A stretch of DNA of 64,000 bases, taken from contig NZ_FNWS01000001.1 of the NCBI RefSeq assembly GCF_900108455.1, positions 248,001 through 312,000 of the forward strand. Reading direction: 5' to 3'. The notes below the pieces were generated by a model that did no database searches, was not told where the DNA came from, and saw only the letters and a program-made list of their open reading frames with translations. Made by a program: the position numbers and the translations under genes. The DNA is from Fructobacillus pseudoficulneus. Lineage in GTDB: Bacteria > Bacillota > Bacilli > Lactobacillales > Lactobacillaceae. Positions 7,401 through 15,715 of this stretch are shown here, one piece after another. Position 1 is the first letter of the stretch. Each line of letters starts with the position of its first letter.

Positions 7401-8368
7401 TCACCCTTTGAGGCAAAGTAAGTATTCTGGACCGCCTTCATTTCATCCAGCAAGTCCCCCAGTTCGGGTTCTTCTTTAATCTTACCGGCCTTACTTTGAG
7501 AACTTTTTGGCCAATCGTTGATGATCAGGGCCCGAATGTCATCGTAAGTCGCCTGTTGATCAATGAAAGCCGCTAAAATTCCCTGCAGCCGTTCCTGCCA
7601 TTTCAATAAGACAGTGAGGGACTTGTCGAGTTCAGCGACCCCCTGCAAATCATGGGCAGCTTGGTTCGTATCCTTTAAAGCCCGCTGAAAGAGTTCCACA
7701 ATCCCCGGCTGGATTAACTCGCGGTAATCTAGCCGGTCACGCAGCCCTTCGTTAGTAGCCGAGCTCTCTGCCTTGAGCTGTTCAAGCCACTGGTTGCCAT
7801 CTGGGCGAGCCAGGGCAAAGTCGGCTAACTTCAGAACCTTGTCCTTCAGCGCGCCATCATGGTTTGGGTCTGCAAAGTTATTGACCAGATTCAAAAAGGC
7901 CAAGTGGTTGGGATGTTGCTGGTCATAAAATTCGGCAAAAACCGCATCAACGACTGTATTTTTCAACAAAGTCAGTTCGGCTTCATCCGCCAACAAGCGG
8001 TAGCTCGGGTCCAAACCAATTTTGTAGTAGTAAGTATCAATTAACTTAAGGGCAAAACTATCGATGGTCGATACATTTGCTACCGGTAATAGGGCCAACT
8101 GATCCAGCAAGAACCGTCGTTGGTCGCCTTCTGCCACTTGAATTTGCTCGTTTAAGGCAACTTCCAAACGTTCCTTCATCTCGGCCGCCGCCGCACTGGT
8201 GAAGGTCACAATCAAAAACTGATCAACTCGGGCACCGGCTAAAATTTTGCGGACCAAACGTTCAATCAAAACGGTTGTTTTTCCCGAACCAGCGGAAGCA
8301 GCCACCAGGATATTATGACCACTATGAGCAATGGCCTTACTTTGGTTTTCGGTATACTGTCTAGCCAC
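4448..8368 (-). CDS. addA: ATP-dependent helicase/nuclease subunit A (AddA/RexA)
   Basis: The helicase-nuclease subunit of the AddAB recombination complex, which resects double-strand ends to Chi-like sites for RecA. The UvrD-type helicase shows Walker A ASAGSGKT (24-31) and motif II DEYQD (about 406-410). The C-terminal RecB-type nuclease has GIIDGYY and LFDYKTD near 1227-1250 of 1306. I chose GTG 8368 because AGGAGG lies 6 nt upstream; an ATG at 8374 abuts the SD and is too close. It overlaps the addB stop, implying coupled translation. An Ala/Ser/Asp/Gly-rich stretch (about 528-553) looks like a disordered linker insertion. Confidence 0.96.
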   Translation of the reverse strand: MARQYTENQSKAIAHSGHNILVAASAGSGKTTVLIERLVRKILAGARVDQFLIVTFTSAAAAEMKERLEVALNEQIQVAEGDQRRFLLDQLALLPVANVSTIDSFALKLIDTYYYKIGLDPSYRLLADEAELTLLKNTVVDAVFAEFYDQQHPNHLAFLNLVNNFADPNHDGALKDKVLKLADFALARPDGNQWLEQLKAESSATNEGLRDRLDYRELIQPGIVELFQRALKDTNQAAHDLQGVAELDKSLTVLLKWQERLQGILAAFIDQQATYDDIRALIINDWPKSSQSKAGKIKEEPELGDLLDEMKAVQNTYFASKGEISTLKDGLFRLTEKQWQLVNQRGDALVTTLVQLTQAFLAAFTAQKRADNLLDFADAELLSLELLAKDDVRDLVQRQFEEILIDEYQDINRLQETFLKRLSNGHNMYMVGDVKQSIYGFRQADPSLFTGKYFDFAKEDNQDERIELAENFRSENNVTTVINQIFTQLMDEELGDIPYQDSAKLIAAASYPDQVPAVFELDLIEQPAANSSAAGASDGGSDSADDQAAKDAQELEKRESQYRFLVEKIQDLVKNGEVYDQKAGMMRPVKYSDIAILTRSKTGYIDMVRMGNQAGIPIQAAGAGDYYQVMEVYLTLDLLRVIDNPHQDIPLAAVLRSPIFDFKENDLAKVRLADQQHDFYTALQAYAKTDQRAEAVLSQLRHWRQFARQNDLVGLLLAIYQKTGWLDYVGGLPGGAQRQANLHALYEKAGAFQDNGQAGLYAFIRYIEEIQKNDKKVGEVAQEAADETVALMTIHGSKGLEFPIVILPELEKEFNTMDLKGDFLVQKDAGVGLDFVEPHAKVKLPTLPKYAVKEALKRQAWSEEMRLFYVALTRAKQQLFLLATVPSQEKDTTAQKRLFHDARGMEGQYLAKDLRLRSKSYLDWLLITLARLNLPELTDWLGDVDRPYLPSAQTPKNGKIQVKLLAEEEIPALKKSWSSKPAQAEEVTPSQAEAVVTPSASTATIADLSQKLSYQYPNQGGTRTAAYQSVSEIKSLFEDPDQSRLATLSLDDSGRARAAGDPELDEEVLSAEQVSPANHQVSRDDISDNTAEEPSQANQVLNPRAHVLTTNQLPMPAFDQDGQSKPAPTAVGTATHLILQLVDFTKLQTLADLQVLLTNLVDQGKVEAAVAALVDLDEILDFLQGEMAQQIAQHAATLHREATFAMLVPANQVYPDLADQEPILIHGIIDGYYLDESSKTITLFDYKTDYLPRTAGPRQKERLAKIRRQYTGQVRLYQQALQREYPDYMIQAPTLILLAGRQLLVI

Positions 8369-11300
8369 GGTCATCCTCCTTTGCTGCTGCCTGTTCACGA
8401 ATTTTCTTCATCACGGTGCTATTCTTCCCGGTAAAGTCGGGCAAGCGGTAGCGGTCCCCCAGCACCTTGTCAAAGCGAATCACGTCTTTAAAGGGTGAGT
8501 AGGTCAAGGCACTTTGGACCGGTCGAATTGGGAAATGACCGGCCTGAATTTGCTGGGCCGCTTCTTGCAAGAGCGACCGGTTGCGGGCCGTCAATAGATC
8601 AAAGTCAGCCGGCGCAATCACATCTGCATTACTATCTGGCTGGCCATCGGCCTTCGTTTTCAGCTGGTAGTAGCGAGCGCTTTCCTTGGGCGCTAACCGC
8701 TCCAATTCGTCCAGATAGTCGGGCTGGTTGACCGCCAAACCGCGGTATTTGAAGGTCTGACTAGCCTCCTTACCGGCTAACAAATCATCAATTTCCCCGG
8801 TAAAGTCGGACAAATTAACCGTCTTGGGCGTAATTGGGGCAAAGAAGGCCCCACCAACACTCTTTATCCCCAGCTTAGCAGCATTTTCCTGCGCCGCCTG
8901 CCAGTAGGTCAACAGCTGCAACTGCAGTCCCGACCAGGCGTCACTGTACTTGAAAGTTTTTTCCCGGGTCTTGTAATCAACCAAAGTCCCGTACTGACCC
9001 TGGCCATCTTGGAGGTCAAAGCGGTCAATTTTTCCACGGACAACCACTTCTGAATCACCGGCCGCCAGTGTCAAAGCTTCTAGGTCGCCTTGCGGGAAAC
9101 CAAAGAGGGTTTCGACTCGTTCTGGTCGACTCTGGTTGGTAGTGGCTCCTTGCTTGAGCTTCAACAAAACCGCCTCGGCAATCTCAGCCAAATAATTGCC
9201 AATCGCTTGGCCTTGACCTGGTTCTTGCAGTTTAGCAAATTCGGGTTCGGCTACCATCTTGGCCAACTCCGCCGTGACAAAGTCTTTGGCTCGGCTATCA
9301 TCCAAATCACGCAGCGATTCCTGCTGATCAATTAGCTTTTGCACGGCCTTTTCAAAGAGGTCATGATAAATAATCCCCGTTTGCGCCGCATCCAATTCGG
9401 CACTGGGCCGTTCTTGTAGGGCTAAGCCATAACGAAGGAAGTACTCATAGGGATTTTTGTAATACGTTTCAATCTGAGAAATCGAGACCCGCAGTGGCAA
9501 ATGGAAGAGCTGGCGAGCCACCGCCGGTTCCAGGCTTTCGGCTCGGTTAACATAGGTCCGGCCCGCTAAGACCCGGTCCGTCTTTTCGCCAAGGCCTGCT
9601 TGGTTCAAGGCTTGCTTGAATGCAATAAAGGTCGGATCATTCTCAGCGATATCCGTCAACTTAACCAATTCGGACAAAGTCGATGACGGACTACCCAGGT
9701 AATTTTGACTAAGGTCCGTCAAGTTTTCGGGCCGCCCGGTCACCGTTTCTAGTTCAACACCAAAGTGGTTCAATAACCGGCTATAGTAGGGTGAAATTTC
9801 ATTAGGCCGGCCATCCTGGTTTAACAATGGATACGACAGGACTACTTTGTCGCTGGCCGCTTGCAGGGCCCCATAAAAGACCAAATTTTCCTCGGCCATT
9901 TGCTGGGCCGCCGTTTGTCGAAGGTAGCGTGGCTGGTCTTGGTCAGCCAAGGCTGGCTGAACCAACAACCGGTCCTGGTCGGTCAAAACCGTCTTGTTTT
10001 TCACCTGAGCCGGCAAAGCATTCCGCGTTCCGCCAATGAAGTAAAGCACCTTGTACTGCTGGCTTTGGACAATTCCGGCTTCTGACACCGTCAACTGGTC
10101 CAACTGGTTGGGAATTCCGGTAAACTTACCCCCGGCAAAACCAGCCTGCAGGGCTGCCAAAAAGACCTCGCGGTCGAAATCCTGGTCACCAGCCACCTGG
10201 ACTACCTGGTCTAAAATATTGACAAAGAGTTGCCAAACTTCCATGACCTGCTGGGCCTTCACCAATTCACCACTGTCGATTAACTGGTCGCGCTGCTGCA
10301 AAACCGCCTCGGTCACCTGGTACTTTTGCAAAAAAGATAAGAGGAACCGGGCTCCGTCAGCAAGGGTGTCTGCTCGGTCGAGGCCAGCCTTAACATCGTC
10401 AAAGGCCTTCGTGACAAAAGCTTTCAAATAGTTCAACCGGCGGTTAATTTGGGCATCGTGAGCAAAACTTGGGTGATCTGGGTCACCAGCCAGCTGAAAT
10501 AGTTCAAACTGCGCCTGATCATCATGCCAAACCCGGGCTGATGGTCGGTGCCCCGCCAGGTAGTTATCTAAGTAAGCCACAATTTCAAAGTATTCATCGT
10601 CGCCCACCAACTGCCCGGCTTGGATTGGTCGCAAAAAGCCGGTCTTTAAGACCGTTAAAACATTTTGTGACTGAAAGAACTGGTTAGCCGGCCCCAAAAG
10701 TTTCGTGACCAGCTCAACCAAGGGGTGGTTCCCCATTTTAATATCATTATCTAGGAAGTAAGCCAGGTCAAATTGGTTCATCACCGCCGGCAAATGTTTC
10801 TCATACGGACCCAAGTCGCGGGCCAAAACCAAGATATCGCGCAGATGGAGGTCCGGATTACTTTGCAGGTCCTGACGAATTTTACGAGCAACAGCCTCGA
10901 GCTCAGCGACCGTGTTCGTCGCCACAAAGCCCTTCAAGGCTAATTTATCCTTGACTGATGCTAACTGGCCGTAAGCACCAAGTTTTTCCCAGGCAGCCAG
11001 GATGGCTGGCCGAACGGCTTGCCCCGCTTGCTTGCCGGTCTCAACGCCAGCCCCTACTGCATTTTCCGCCTGATTACCAGCTGGTTGACCATCCTCCAAC
11101 TTTAAATCAGCCTCTGATTGTTGGGCTTGGCGCATCAAATTCAGCGCCGTCGTCAATGGCTTTTCAAAGACATCCCCCAGCTGGAAAGTCCGCAAGTCGC
11201 CCTGGCTACCAAGCATAGCAAAGGTCACGTCGGCCTTGCGTAACAGCAGGTTCACCACGGCCCACTCGCCCGCGGTAAAGCCGGTAAAACCTTCAAAATA

Positions 11301-11945
11301 GAGGATGCTGTCGCTCAGGTCTAAGTCCTGACTTTGCTCCACAAAGTATGGCAGCGATTCCTGAGCCAAAATATAGTCATCTGCCAGGGCCTCGTTAAAG
11401 GCATCGGCGACCACCGCCAAGTCGCGTAATTTTTGACTCAAATTTTGTACTAGGAGTGGACTCTGGCCACTATCCTGACCAACCTGATCCAAGATGGCCA
11501 ACAGGTCTTGCGGAGTGATTTCTGCTCCCCGTAATTCAGCTAACTGCGTCACCAAATTTTGCACGAAACCGCGCTTGGCCTGCATCCGCGCAAAGGTTGG
11601 CAAAACGGCGGCATGTTCCTTTAAGATTTGGGAAACCAAAACAAAGAGTCCCGCCTCACCCAAAACGGGTGGCTGGATTTTTCCTTGTTGCTGTAAGAAA
11701 TGCCAGGCCAACCGGGTGAGCGAGTAAACCTGAACCTGTGACTGGGCGTAGGTATCAGCGGTGCTAAAGCCTTGAATGGCCCGCAACCGCTTCAACACGT
11801 CGACTTCGGCATCGAACTTAACGTGGTTGGGGACAACGTAAAAAATTGACCGCTTTTCACCTTGGTCAAGTTGCTTTTTAATCCTTTCAACCAGCATTTG
11901 CCGGCTATCAACCTGCCCCGGGTTAAACAAGATTGTTACAGCCAT
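8361..11945 (-). CDS. addB: ATP-dependent nuclease subunit B (AddB/RexB)
   Basis: Partner of AddA: a 1194-residue inactivated-helicase plus RecB-type nuclease subunit. The nuclease centre is visible near residue 1000 as VRGKIDRFD followed by TLVDYKTREK. B. subtilis AddB carries four cysteines ligating a 4Fe-4S cluster. Here I find no cysteine in the whole protein, and the position expected before the nuclease reads YYKNPYEYFLRYGL with N for C, so this is the cluster-free RexB type. Start ATG 11945 follows GTAGGAGAC. First gene of addB-addA. Confidence 0.95.
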   Translation of the reverse strand: MAVTILFNPGQVDSRQMLVERIKKQLDQGEKRSIFYVVPNHVKFDAEVDVLKRLRAIQGFSTADTYAQSQVQVYSLTRLAWHFLQQQGKIQPPVLGEAGLFVLVSQILKEHAAVLPTFARMQAKRGFVQNLVTQLAELRGAEITPQDLLAILDQVGQDSGQSPLLVQNLSQKLRDLAVVADAFNEALADDYILAQESLPYFVEQSQDLDLSDSILYFEGFTGFTAGEWAVVNLLLRKADVTFAMLGSQGDLRTFQLGDVFEKPLTTALNLMRQAQQSEADLKLEDGQPAGNQAENAVGAGVETGKQAGQAVRPAILAAWEKLGAYGQLASVKDKLALKGFVATNTVAELEAVARKIRQDLQSNPDLHLRDILVLARDLGPYEKHLPAVMNQFDLAYFLDNDIKMGNHPLVELVTKLLGPANQFFQSQNVLTVLKTGFLRPIQAGQLVGDDEYFEIVAYLDNYLAGHRPSARVWHDDQAQFELFQLAGDPDHPSFAHDAQINRRLNYLKAFVTKAFDDVKAGLDRADTLADGARFLLSFLQKYQVTEAVLQQRDQLIDSGELVKAQQVMEVWQLFVNILDQVVQVAGDQDFDREVFLAALQAGFAGGKFTGIPNQLDQLTVSEAGIVQSQQYKVLYFIGGTRNALPAQVKNKTVLTDQDRLLVQPALADQDQPRYLRQTAAQQMAEENLVFYGALQAASDKVVLSYPLLNQDGRPNEISPYYSRLLNHFGVELETVTGRPENLTDLSQNYLGSPSSTLSELVKLTDIAENDPTFIAFKQALNQAGLGEKTDRVLAGRTYVNRAESLEPAVARQLFHLPLRVSISQIETYYKNPYEYFLRYGLALQERPSAELDAAQTGIIYHDLFEKAVQKLIDQQESLRDLDDSRAKDFVTAELAKMVAEPEFAKLQEPGQGQAIGNYLAEIAEAVLLKLKQGATTNQSRPERVETLFGFPQGDLEALTLAAGDSEVVVRGKIDRFDLQDGQGQYGTLVDYKTREKTFKYSDAWSGLQLQLLTYWQAAQENAAKLGIKSVGGAFFAPITPKTVNLSDFTGEIDDLLAGKEASQTFKYRGLAVNQPDYLDELERLAPKESARYYQLKTKADGQPDSNADVIAPADFDLLTARNRSLLQEAAQQIQAGHFPIRPVQSALTYSPFKDVIRFDKVLGDRYRLPDFTGKNSTVMKKIREQAAAKEDDRG

Positions 11946-11984
11946 ACGTCTCCTACCTTCTCGTGTGATTTACAATCATTATAC

Positions 11985-12011
11985 AAAAAAAGGACACGTT
12001 TTACGTGTCCT
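11985..12011 (-). terminator. Intrinsic terminator of the DUF402 gene
   Basis: AGGACACGT-TTT-ACGTGTCCT, a perfect 9-bp stem with a run of T on the minus strand, sits 11 nt after the DUF402 stop and before addB. Confidence 0.88.
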
Positions 12012-12021
12012 TCTTTGTTAG

Positions 12022-12591
12022 TCAACGACGATCTTTTAACCGCTGTTGCATCAAATATTGGTAACGAGAATACCAAACATCAACATACCCCTGAGAAAAA
12101 GGTCCATCCTGATTGTTAATCCAATCAACCAAAATTTTGACATGTTCCTTCAAAATCTTATCGATTTCTTTGGGGTAGTGCCATTTTTTACTGTGCGCAG
12201 CGTACTCGTCAGCATCCAGTAGATGCCTTTCGCCGTCCGGGAAGACCTTCACATCCAAATCGTAATCGATGTACTTCAGGGCTTCCTTATCCAGCGTGTA
12301 TGGCGAGGCCAAGTTACAGTAATATGATATTCCGTTATCGCGAATCATCGCGACGATGTTAAACCAGTACTTTTTATGAAAGTACAAAATGGCAGGTTCT
12401 CTGGTCACCCAGCGTCTACCGTTATCTTCTGTCACTAAAGTATGGTCATTTAAACCAATAATAGCGTTCTCGCTAGTCTTTAAGACCATCGTATCCCGCC
12501 AGGTTCGATGCAGCGAGCCGTCATGCTTATAGCTTTTGATCGTGATGACATCCCCTTCGCGCGGTCCGCGACTTGGCTTATCAACAATCAT
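12022..12591 (-). CDS. DUF402 nucleoside tri-/diphosphate phosphatase (Ntdp family)
   Basis: A 189-residue protein matching the DUF402 nucleotide phosphatases typified by staphylococcal SA1684, which hydrolyse NTPs and NDPs with divalent metals. Hallmarks seen: [12 protein letters not shown] near the N-terminus, [21 protein letters not shown], and the acidic metal-site region [14 protein letters not shown] followed by DADEY. Nearly full-length agreement with the family makes the assignment firm; physiological substrate unknown. Upstream, an extended -10 (TGATATAAT at 12635-12627) is the likely promoter. The SD before ATG 12591 is weak (GTGGGA). Confidence 0.9.
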   Translation of the reverse strand: MIVDKPSRGPREGDVITIKSYKHDGSLHRTWRDTMVLKTSENAIIGLNDHTLVTEDNGRRWVTREPAILYFHKKYWFNIVAMIRDNGISYYCNLASPYTLDKEALKYIDYDLDVKVFPDGERHLLDADEYAAHSKKWHYPKEIDKILKEHVKILVDWINNQDGPFSQGYVDVWYSRYQYLMQQRLKDRR

Positions 12592-12707
12592 GCTCGTCCC
12601 ACTTTTCTGACAAAAATTCCTTTTCGATTATATCATATTTTCATAACAGCGACTGCAAATTTGTCAAAACTAGGTTAAAACATGACGAGAACAAGCCACA
12701 AACCACC

Positions 12708-13511
12708 TTATTCCTGGTCATCAAAGTCAATTTGCTCTAAGGCCCAGTCAATTACCTCACCCCGATAGCCCTTGGCATACAAATTGCTTTTCACCTTATA
12801 ATAACGGTCCTTAGCGGCCAAACGGCGGTGGTGGTTCGCTAGCTTTTCAGCCTGGCGCAAGGCGTTTTCCTGCTCATCTTCTGGGTCATTTTCCAGGTCT
12901 AATTCGTTAATCACCTGATTGGCTAAGTCAAAGGAGAAGCCCTTTTGGACCAACCCCTGGACAACTTTTTGTTGGCGAATTACCGTCGAATCACGGCGGT
13001 GGGTCTTGGCCATCTTCTCGGCCATTTTTAATGCCACATCAAACTGACTTTCCTCGCTGTAGTCCAACAAGGCCTCGTCCACGATTTCCTCGGCCACCCC
13101 GGCCTGCTTCAATTCTTGGGCAATTCCCCGCGGTCCCTTGGGATTAAAGACCTGCTTGGTCGCGACAAAGTGCTTGGCATAAACCGCATCATTTAAGAGT
13201 TGTTGCCCTTGCAAATGCGCCACGACCTGGTCGATGACTTCTTCGTCAACCTTCTTTTGCTTGAGTCGGTCACGGACTTGCTTTTCCGTCCGTAAGGCCG
13301 GGCTAAGATAATTTAAGGCAATCTTTAGCCCCTGGTCAACCAGCTCGGCCGCCTTAATGGTCTCAATCATTTGGGCATCGAGTTGCCGCCCTTTAATCAG
13401 GCCAAATTTGGCAATGATATTTTCGGACACGCCAAAGGCAAAGTGGCCATCGAGGTCCAGATTGTAACGGCCAGCCCGTTTTTGGGTGGCAATCTTCGTA
13501 ATCGTCTTCAT
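12708..13511 (-). CDS. recX: Regulatory protein RecX
   Basis: 267-residue RecX, which binds RecA filaments and modulates their activity. Seen: N-terminal MKTITKIATQKRAGRYNLDLDG, then the helical three-helix repeats (ALNYLSPALRTEKQVRDRL, FNPKGPRGIAQEL, RRLAAKDRYYKVKSNLYAKGY). Length matches long Bacillota RecX proteins. ATG 13511 has AGAGG unusually close upstream. A perfect 12-bp palindrome lies 15 nt upstream of the start (13526-13537). It neighbours addAB, another recombination system, but is probably transcribed separately. Confidence 0.93.
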   Translation of the reverse strand: MKTITKIATQKRAGRYNLDLDGHFAFGVSENIIAKFGLIKGRQLDAQMIETIKAAELVDQGLKIALNYLSPALRTEKQVRDRLKQKKVDEEVIDQVVAHLQGQQLLNDAVYAKHFVATKQVFNPKGPRGIAQELKQAGVAEEIVDEALLDYSEESQFDVALKMAEKMAKTHRRDSTVIRQQKVVQGLVQKGFSFDLANQVINELDLENDPEDEQENALRQAEKLANHHRRLAAKDRYYKVKSNLYAKGYRGEVIDWALEQIDFDDQE

Positions 13512-13525
13512 GCCTCTATTTTACG

Positions 13526-13537
13526 AATGACGTCATT
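13526..13537. promoter_or_regulatory. 12-bp palindrome upstream of recX
   Basis: AATGACGTCATT is a perfect palindrome 15-26 nt before the recX ATG, in the recX/DyP divergent intergenic region. It could be an operator. No known regulator consensus fits with confidence. Confidence 0.3.
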
Positions 13538-13583
13538 AAATTGCTAGGAGTCATGTCAGAAAATTAGAAAAAACTTAAATTGT

Positions 13584-13632
13584 TTAGAATGAATCTATTT
13601 TTCTTCTCTTTTGCTAGTCGTTAGCGTATACT
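13584..13632 (+). promoter_or_regulatory. DyP peroxidase promoter with PerR-box-like dyad
   Basis: -10 TATACT at 13627-13632 with a weak -35 (TTCTCT about 17 nt earlier). TTAGAAT-G-AATCTAT at 13584-13598 has the 7-1-7 form of a PerR/Fur box and matches TTANAATNATTNTAA at all but two fixed positions. A peroxide-sensing repressor upstream of a peroxidase would make sense, but this is inference. Confidence 0.35.
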
Positions 13633-13668
13633 AAAGAAAGCAAAATTAGGAAGTGAGGATTTATTACC

Positions 13669-14628
13669 ATGCCAATCAACCCGAAAGTAGCCCAGGATGT
13701 CTGGAAAGATATCGGGCAAAGTGTACAGTTTACCGTTTTAAAGTTCAAGGACTTGCCACAGGCTGACTTACACGATGCCATCGTGGACTTCGCCGACCGT
13801 TCCCAAGCGATTATCCGTTCTTTGCGGATTCGCGACGGTCAAAACGACGGTTCCCCTTCAACTTTAAAAGTTGCCTTTGGTTTTTCAAACCATGCTTGGG
13901 ACCTACTTTTCCCAAATTCACCAAAGCCTAAAGAATTAGAAGACTTTACCGGTGTTAAGGGACCAAAGTATTCGATGCCAGCCACAGAAGGCGACTTATT
14001 CTTCCACATTCGCGCCAACAACCAAGCCGTTGTCTTTGAAGCCCAAACTCAATTTATGAAGTTTTTGGAAGACATCACTGAAGTGGTGGATTCAACTCAA
14101 GGATTTCGCTACTTTGAAGGTCGTGCCATCATCGGCTTCATCGACGGAACCGAAGCCCCCGCCCCAGAAGACGCTGCCGACTACGCCATCATTGGTGATG
14201 AAGACGCTGATTTTATTAACGGATCATACGCCTTTGCCCAAAAGTGGCGTCACAACATGGACTTCTGGAACAAGATGAAGACCGAGCACCAAGAAAAGGC
14301 TGTTGGTCGTGAAAAGTTTTCTGATTTGGAATTAGAGGATGAAGACAAGTACGAAAACGCCCACAACGTGGCATCTAAGTACGAACCTAACGGCGAAGAA
14401 CAAAAGATTATTCGAATGAACGTTCCTTACTCTGACCCCGCCACTGGCAATACCGGAACCTACTTCATGGGTTACGCCCGCCACTGGGAAGTCACAAAGG
14501 GAATGCTGACCAACATGGTTGACCGTTCTGACTTCTTATTGACCTTCTCAGAATTGCTGAGTGAACAGCTCTTCTTTATCCCATCACGCGATACCCTTGG
14601 ACAAATTGCCGATGGTGAATTCAACTAA
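13669..14628 (+). CDS. DyP-type haem peroxidase (YfeX-like)
   Basis: A 319-residue dye-decolourising-type peroxidase that reduces H2O2 with haem. The GxxDG signature is GFIDG at 156-160 (catalytic D159). The likely proximal haem ligand is H194 in KWRHNMDFW, and TYFMGYARHWEV matches the YfeX group's haem-edge segment. No Tat or Sec signal is visible, so it should be cytosolic. Start ATG 13669 has GAGGA at 9 nt. It is a plus-strand single gene between minus-strand recX and holA, with its own promoter and terminator. Confidence 0.93.
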   Translation: MPINPKVAQDVWKDIGQSVQFTVLKFKDLPQADLHDAIVDFADRSQAIIRSLRIRDGQNDGSPSTLKVAFGFSNHAWDLLFPNSPKPKELEDFTGVKGPKYSMPATEGDLFFHIRANNQAVVFEAQTQFMKFLEDITEVVDSTQGFRYFEGRAIIGFIDGTEAPAPEDAADYAIIGDEDADFINGSYAFAQKWRHNMDFWNKMKTEHQEKAVGREKFSDLELEDEDKYENAHNVASKYEPNGEEQKIIRMNVPYSDPATGNTGTYFMGYARHWEVTKGMLTNMVDRSDFLLTFSELLSEQLFFIPSRDTLGQIADGEFN

Positions 14629-14640
14629 CAAATTAGCAAC

Positions 14641-14682
14641 AAAAAGACCGCCGCTTCTAATACGAAGCGACGGTCTTTTTTT
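14641..14682 (+). terminator. Bidirectional terminator between the DyP gene and holA
   Basis: AAAAAGACCG-CGCTTC / GAAGCG-CGGTCTTTTTTT, a long stem with one asymmetry and T runs on both strands, serves converging DyP (plus) and holA (minus). Confidence 0.88.
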
Positions 14683-14719
14683 ATCATAAGTTACTACTGT
14701 AAGAATTGGTTGGCACCAA

Positions 14720-15715
14720 CTAAAAATTAACCATGAATTCTTCAAAGAGAAAGACTGGGTCAACCGTTTTTGATTTCATCTGAATTTCCATGTCTAAGAT
14801 CGACAAAAATCCGGCTCGAATCTTGGTTGGTTGGTAGCGGCCCAACGACTGCCGGGCTAACTTAACCCGGTAAGGATGGACCTTTAACAACTGGCCAACT
14901 TCCTGGTCACTGCCCTGAGACCCGGCAACCTGCAAAAGTAAGCGGAACTGGCCGAGCAAGAGGGCGTTTAAACGCAATGGCACTTCACCGTTCTTAATCA
15001 AATCATGGTAAAGCTCGAGTGCCGCGCCCTTTTGCCCCTTGAGCACTAAGTCAGCCAAGTCAAAGGCCTGCGCGGTTGATTCCTTGGGAACCAGACCCAT
15101 CACGCCGGCTAGGTCAATCGTCTGACTTTCCTTGGCATAGGCTAACAATTTCGGTAATTCCGCCAAGACTTTGGAATAAGAGGCCTGAGTCCGCAACAGT
15201 AATTCCGCTTCAGCAGCGTTGTCCATCGTTACCTGCCGCTGCTGCAAAAACTGTTGGATGGCCTGCTTGGTTTGCCGTTCGTTGAGGGCCGGCAGGTCCA
15301 AGAGTTCGGCCTCCTTCATCACCGCCTTGGTGACCTTCTTGCGCTTATCTAAAGTCGCATCATCCGCAAATAAGACCAGCAAGTTGCCGGGTACAGGCCG
15401 CTCAATCGCCGAGAGAAAGGCCTTTTCTTGATCGGCATTCAACTTCGAACCGGCCGTTAAGAATGTCGGGTTTTCCACCAGAACCAGCCGGTGGTCCCCA
15501 AAAAACGGGGCACTAAGGTAGTCGGCTAAAATCGGGTCGATGCCAACTTCGGCAAAGTCATAACTAGCCTGGTTCATTTCCTGTTCGGCTGGATCAATAA
15601 TCGAACTAAAAAGACGGTGGGCTTTTTGAATTAAGGCGGTCTCAGTTCCAGTCACCAGGTACATAAAAGGTAGGGCGCCCTGGTCAATTTGTTGTTTCAA
15701 CGTTTGTAAGGTCAT
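14720..15715 (-). CDS. holA: DNA polymerase III delta subunit
   Basis: Clamp-loader delta subunit that opens the beta sliding clamp; 331 residues from ATG 15715 (family-like start MTLQTLKQQIDQGALPFMYL). An in-frame upstream start at 15763 would add 16 residues with no better SD. The early YLVTGTE segment and helical C-terminal domain (PLRLNALLLGQFRLLLQV, MEIQMKSKTVDPVFLFEEF) match YqeN/HolA. It overlaps the 3' end of comEC by about 30 nt, the usual comEC-holA linkage in Bacillota, so translation is probably coupled. Confidence 0.92.
   Translation of the reverse strand: MTLQTLKQQIDQGALPFMYLVTGTETALIQKAHRLFSSIIDPAEQEMNQASYDFAEVGIDPILADYLSAPFFGDHRLVLVENPTFLTAGSKLNADQEKAFLSAIERPVPGNLLVLFADDATLDKRKKVTKAVMKEAELLDLPALNERQTKQAIQQFLQQRQVTMDNAAEAELLLRTQASYSKVLAELPKLLAYAKESQTIDLAGVMGLVPKESTAQAFDLADLVLKGQKGAALELYHDLIKNGEVPLRLNALLLGQFRLLLQVAGSQGSDQEVGQLLKVHPYRVKLARQSLGRYQPTKIRAGFLSILDMEIQMKSKTVDPVFLFEEFMVNF

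Noticed and set aside
4448-11945. Many open frames antisense or shifted within addA/addB
   Set aside because: High-GC third positions keep other frames open; none has an SD, family motif or intergenic position.
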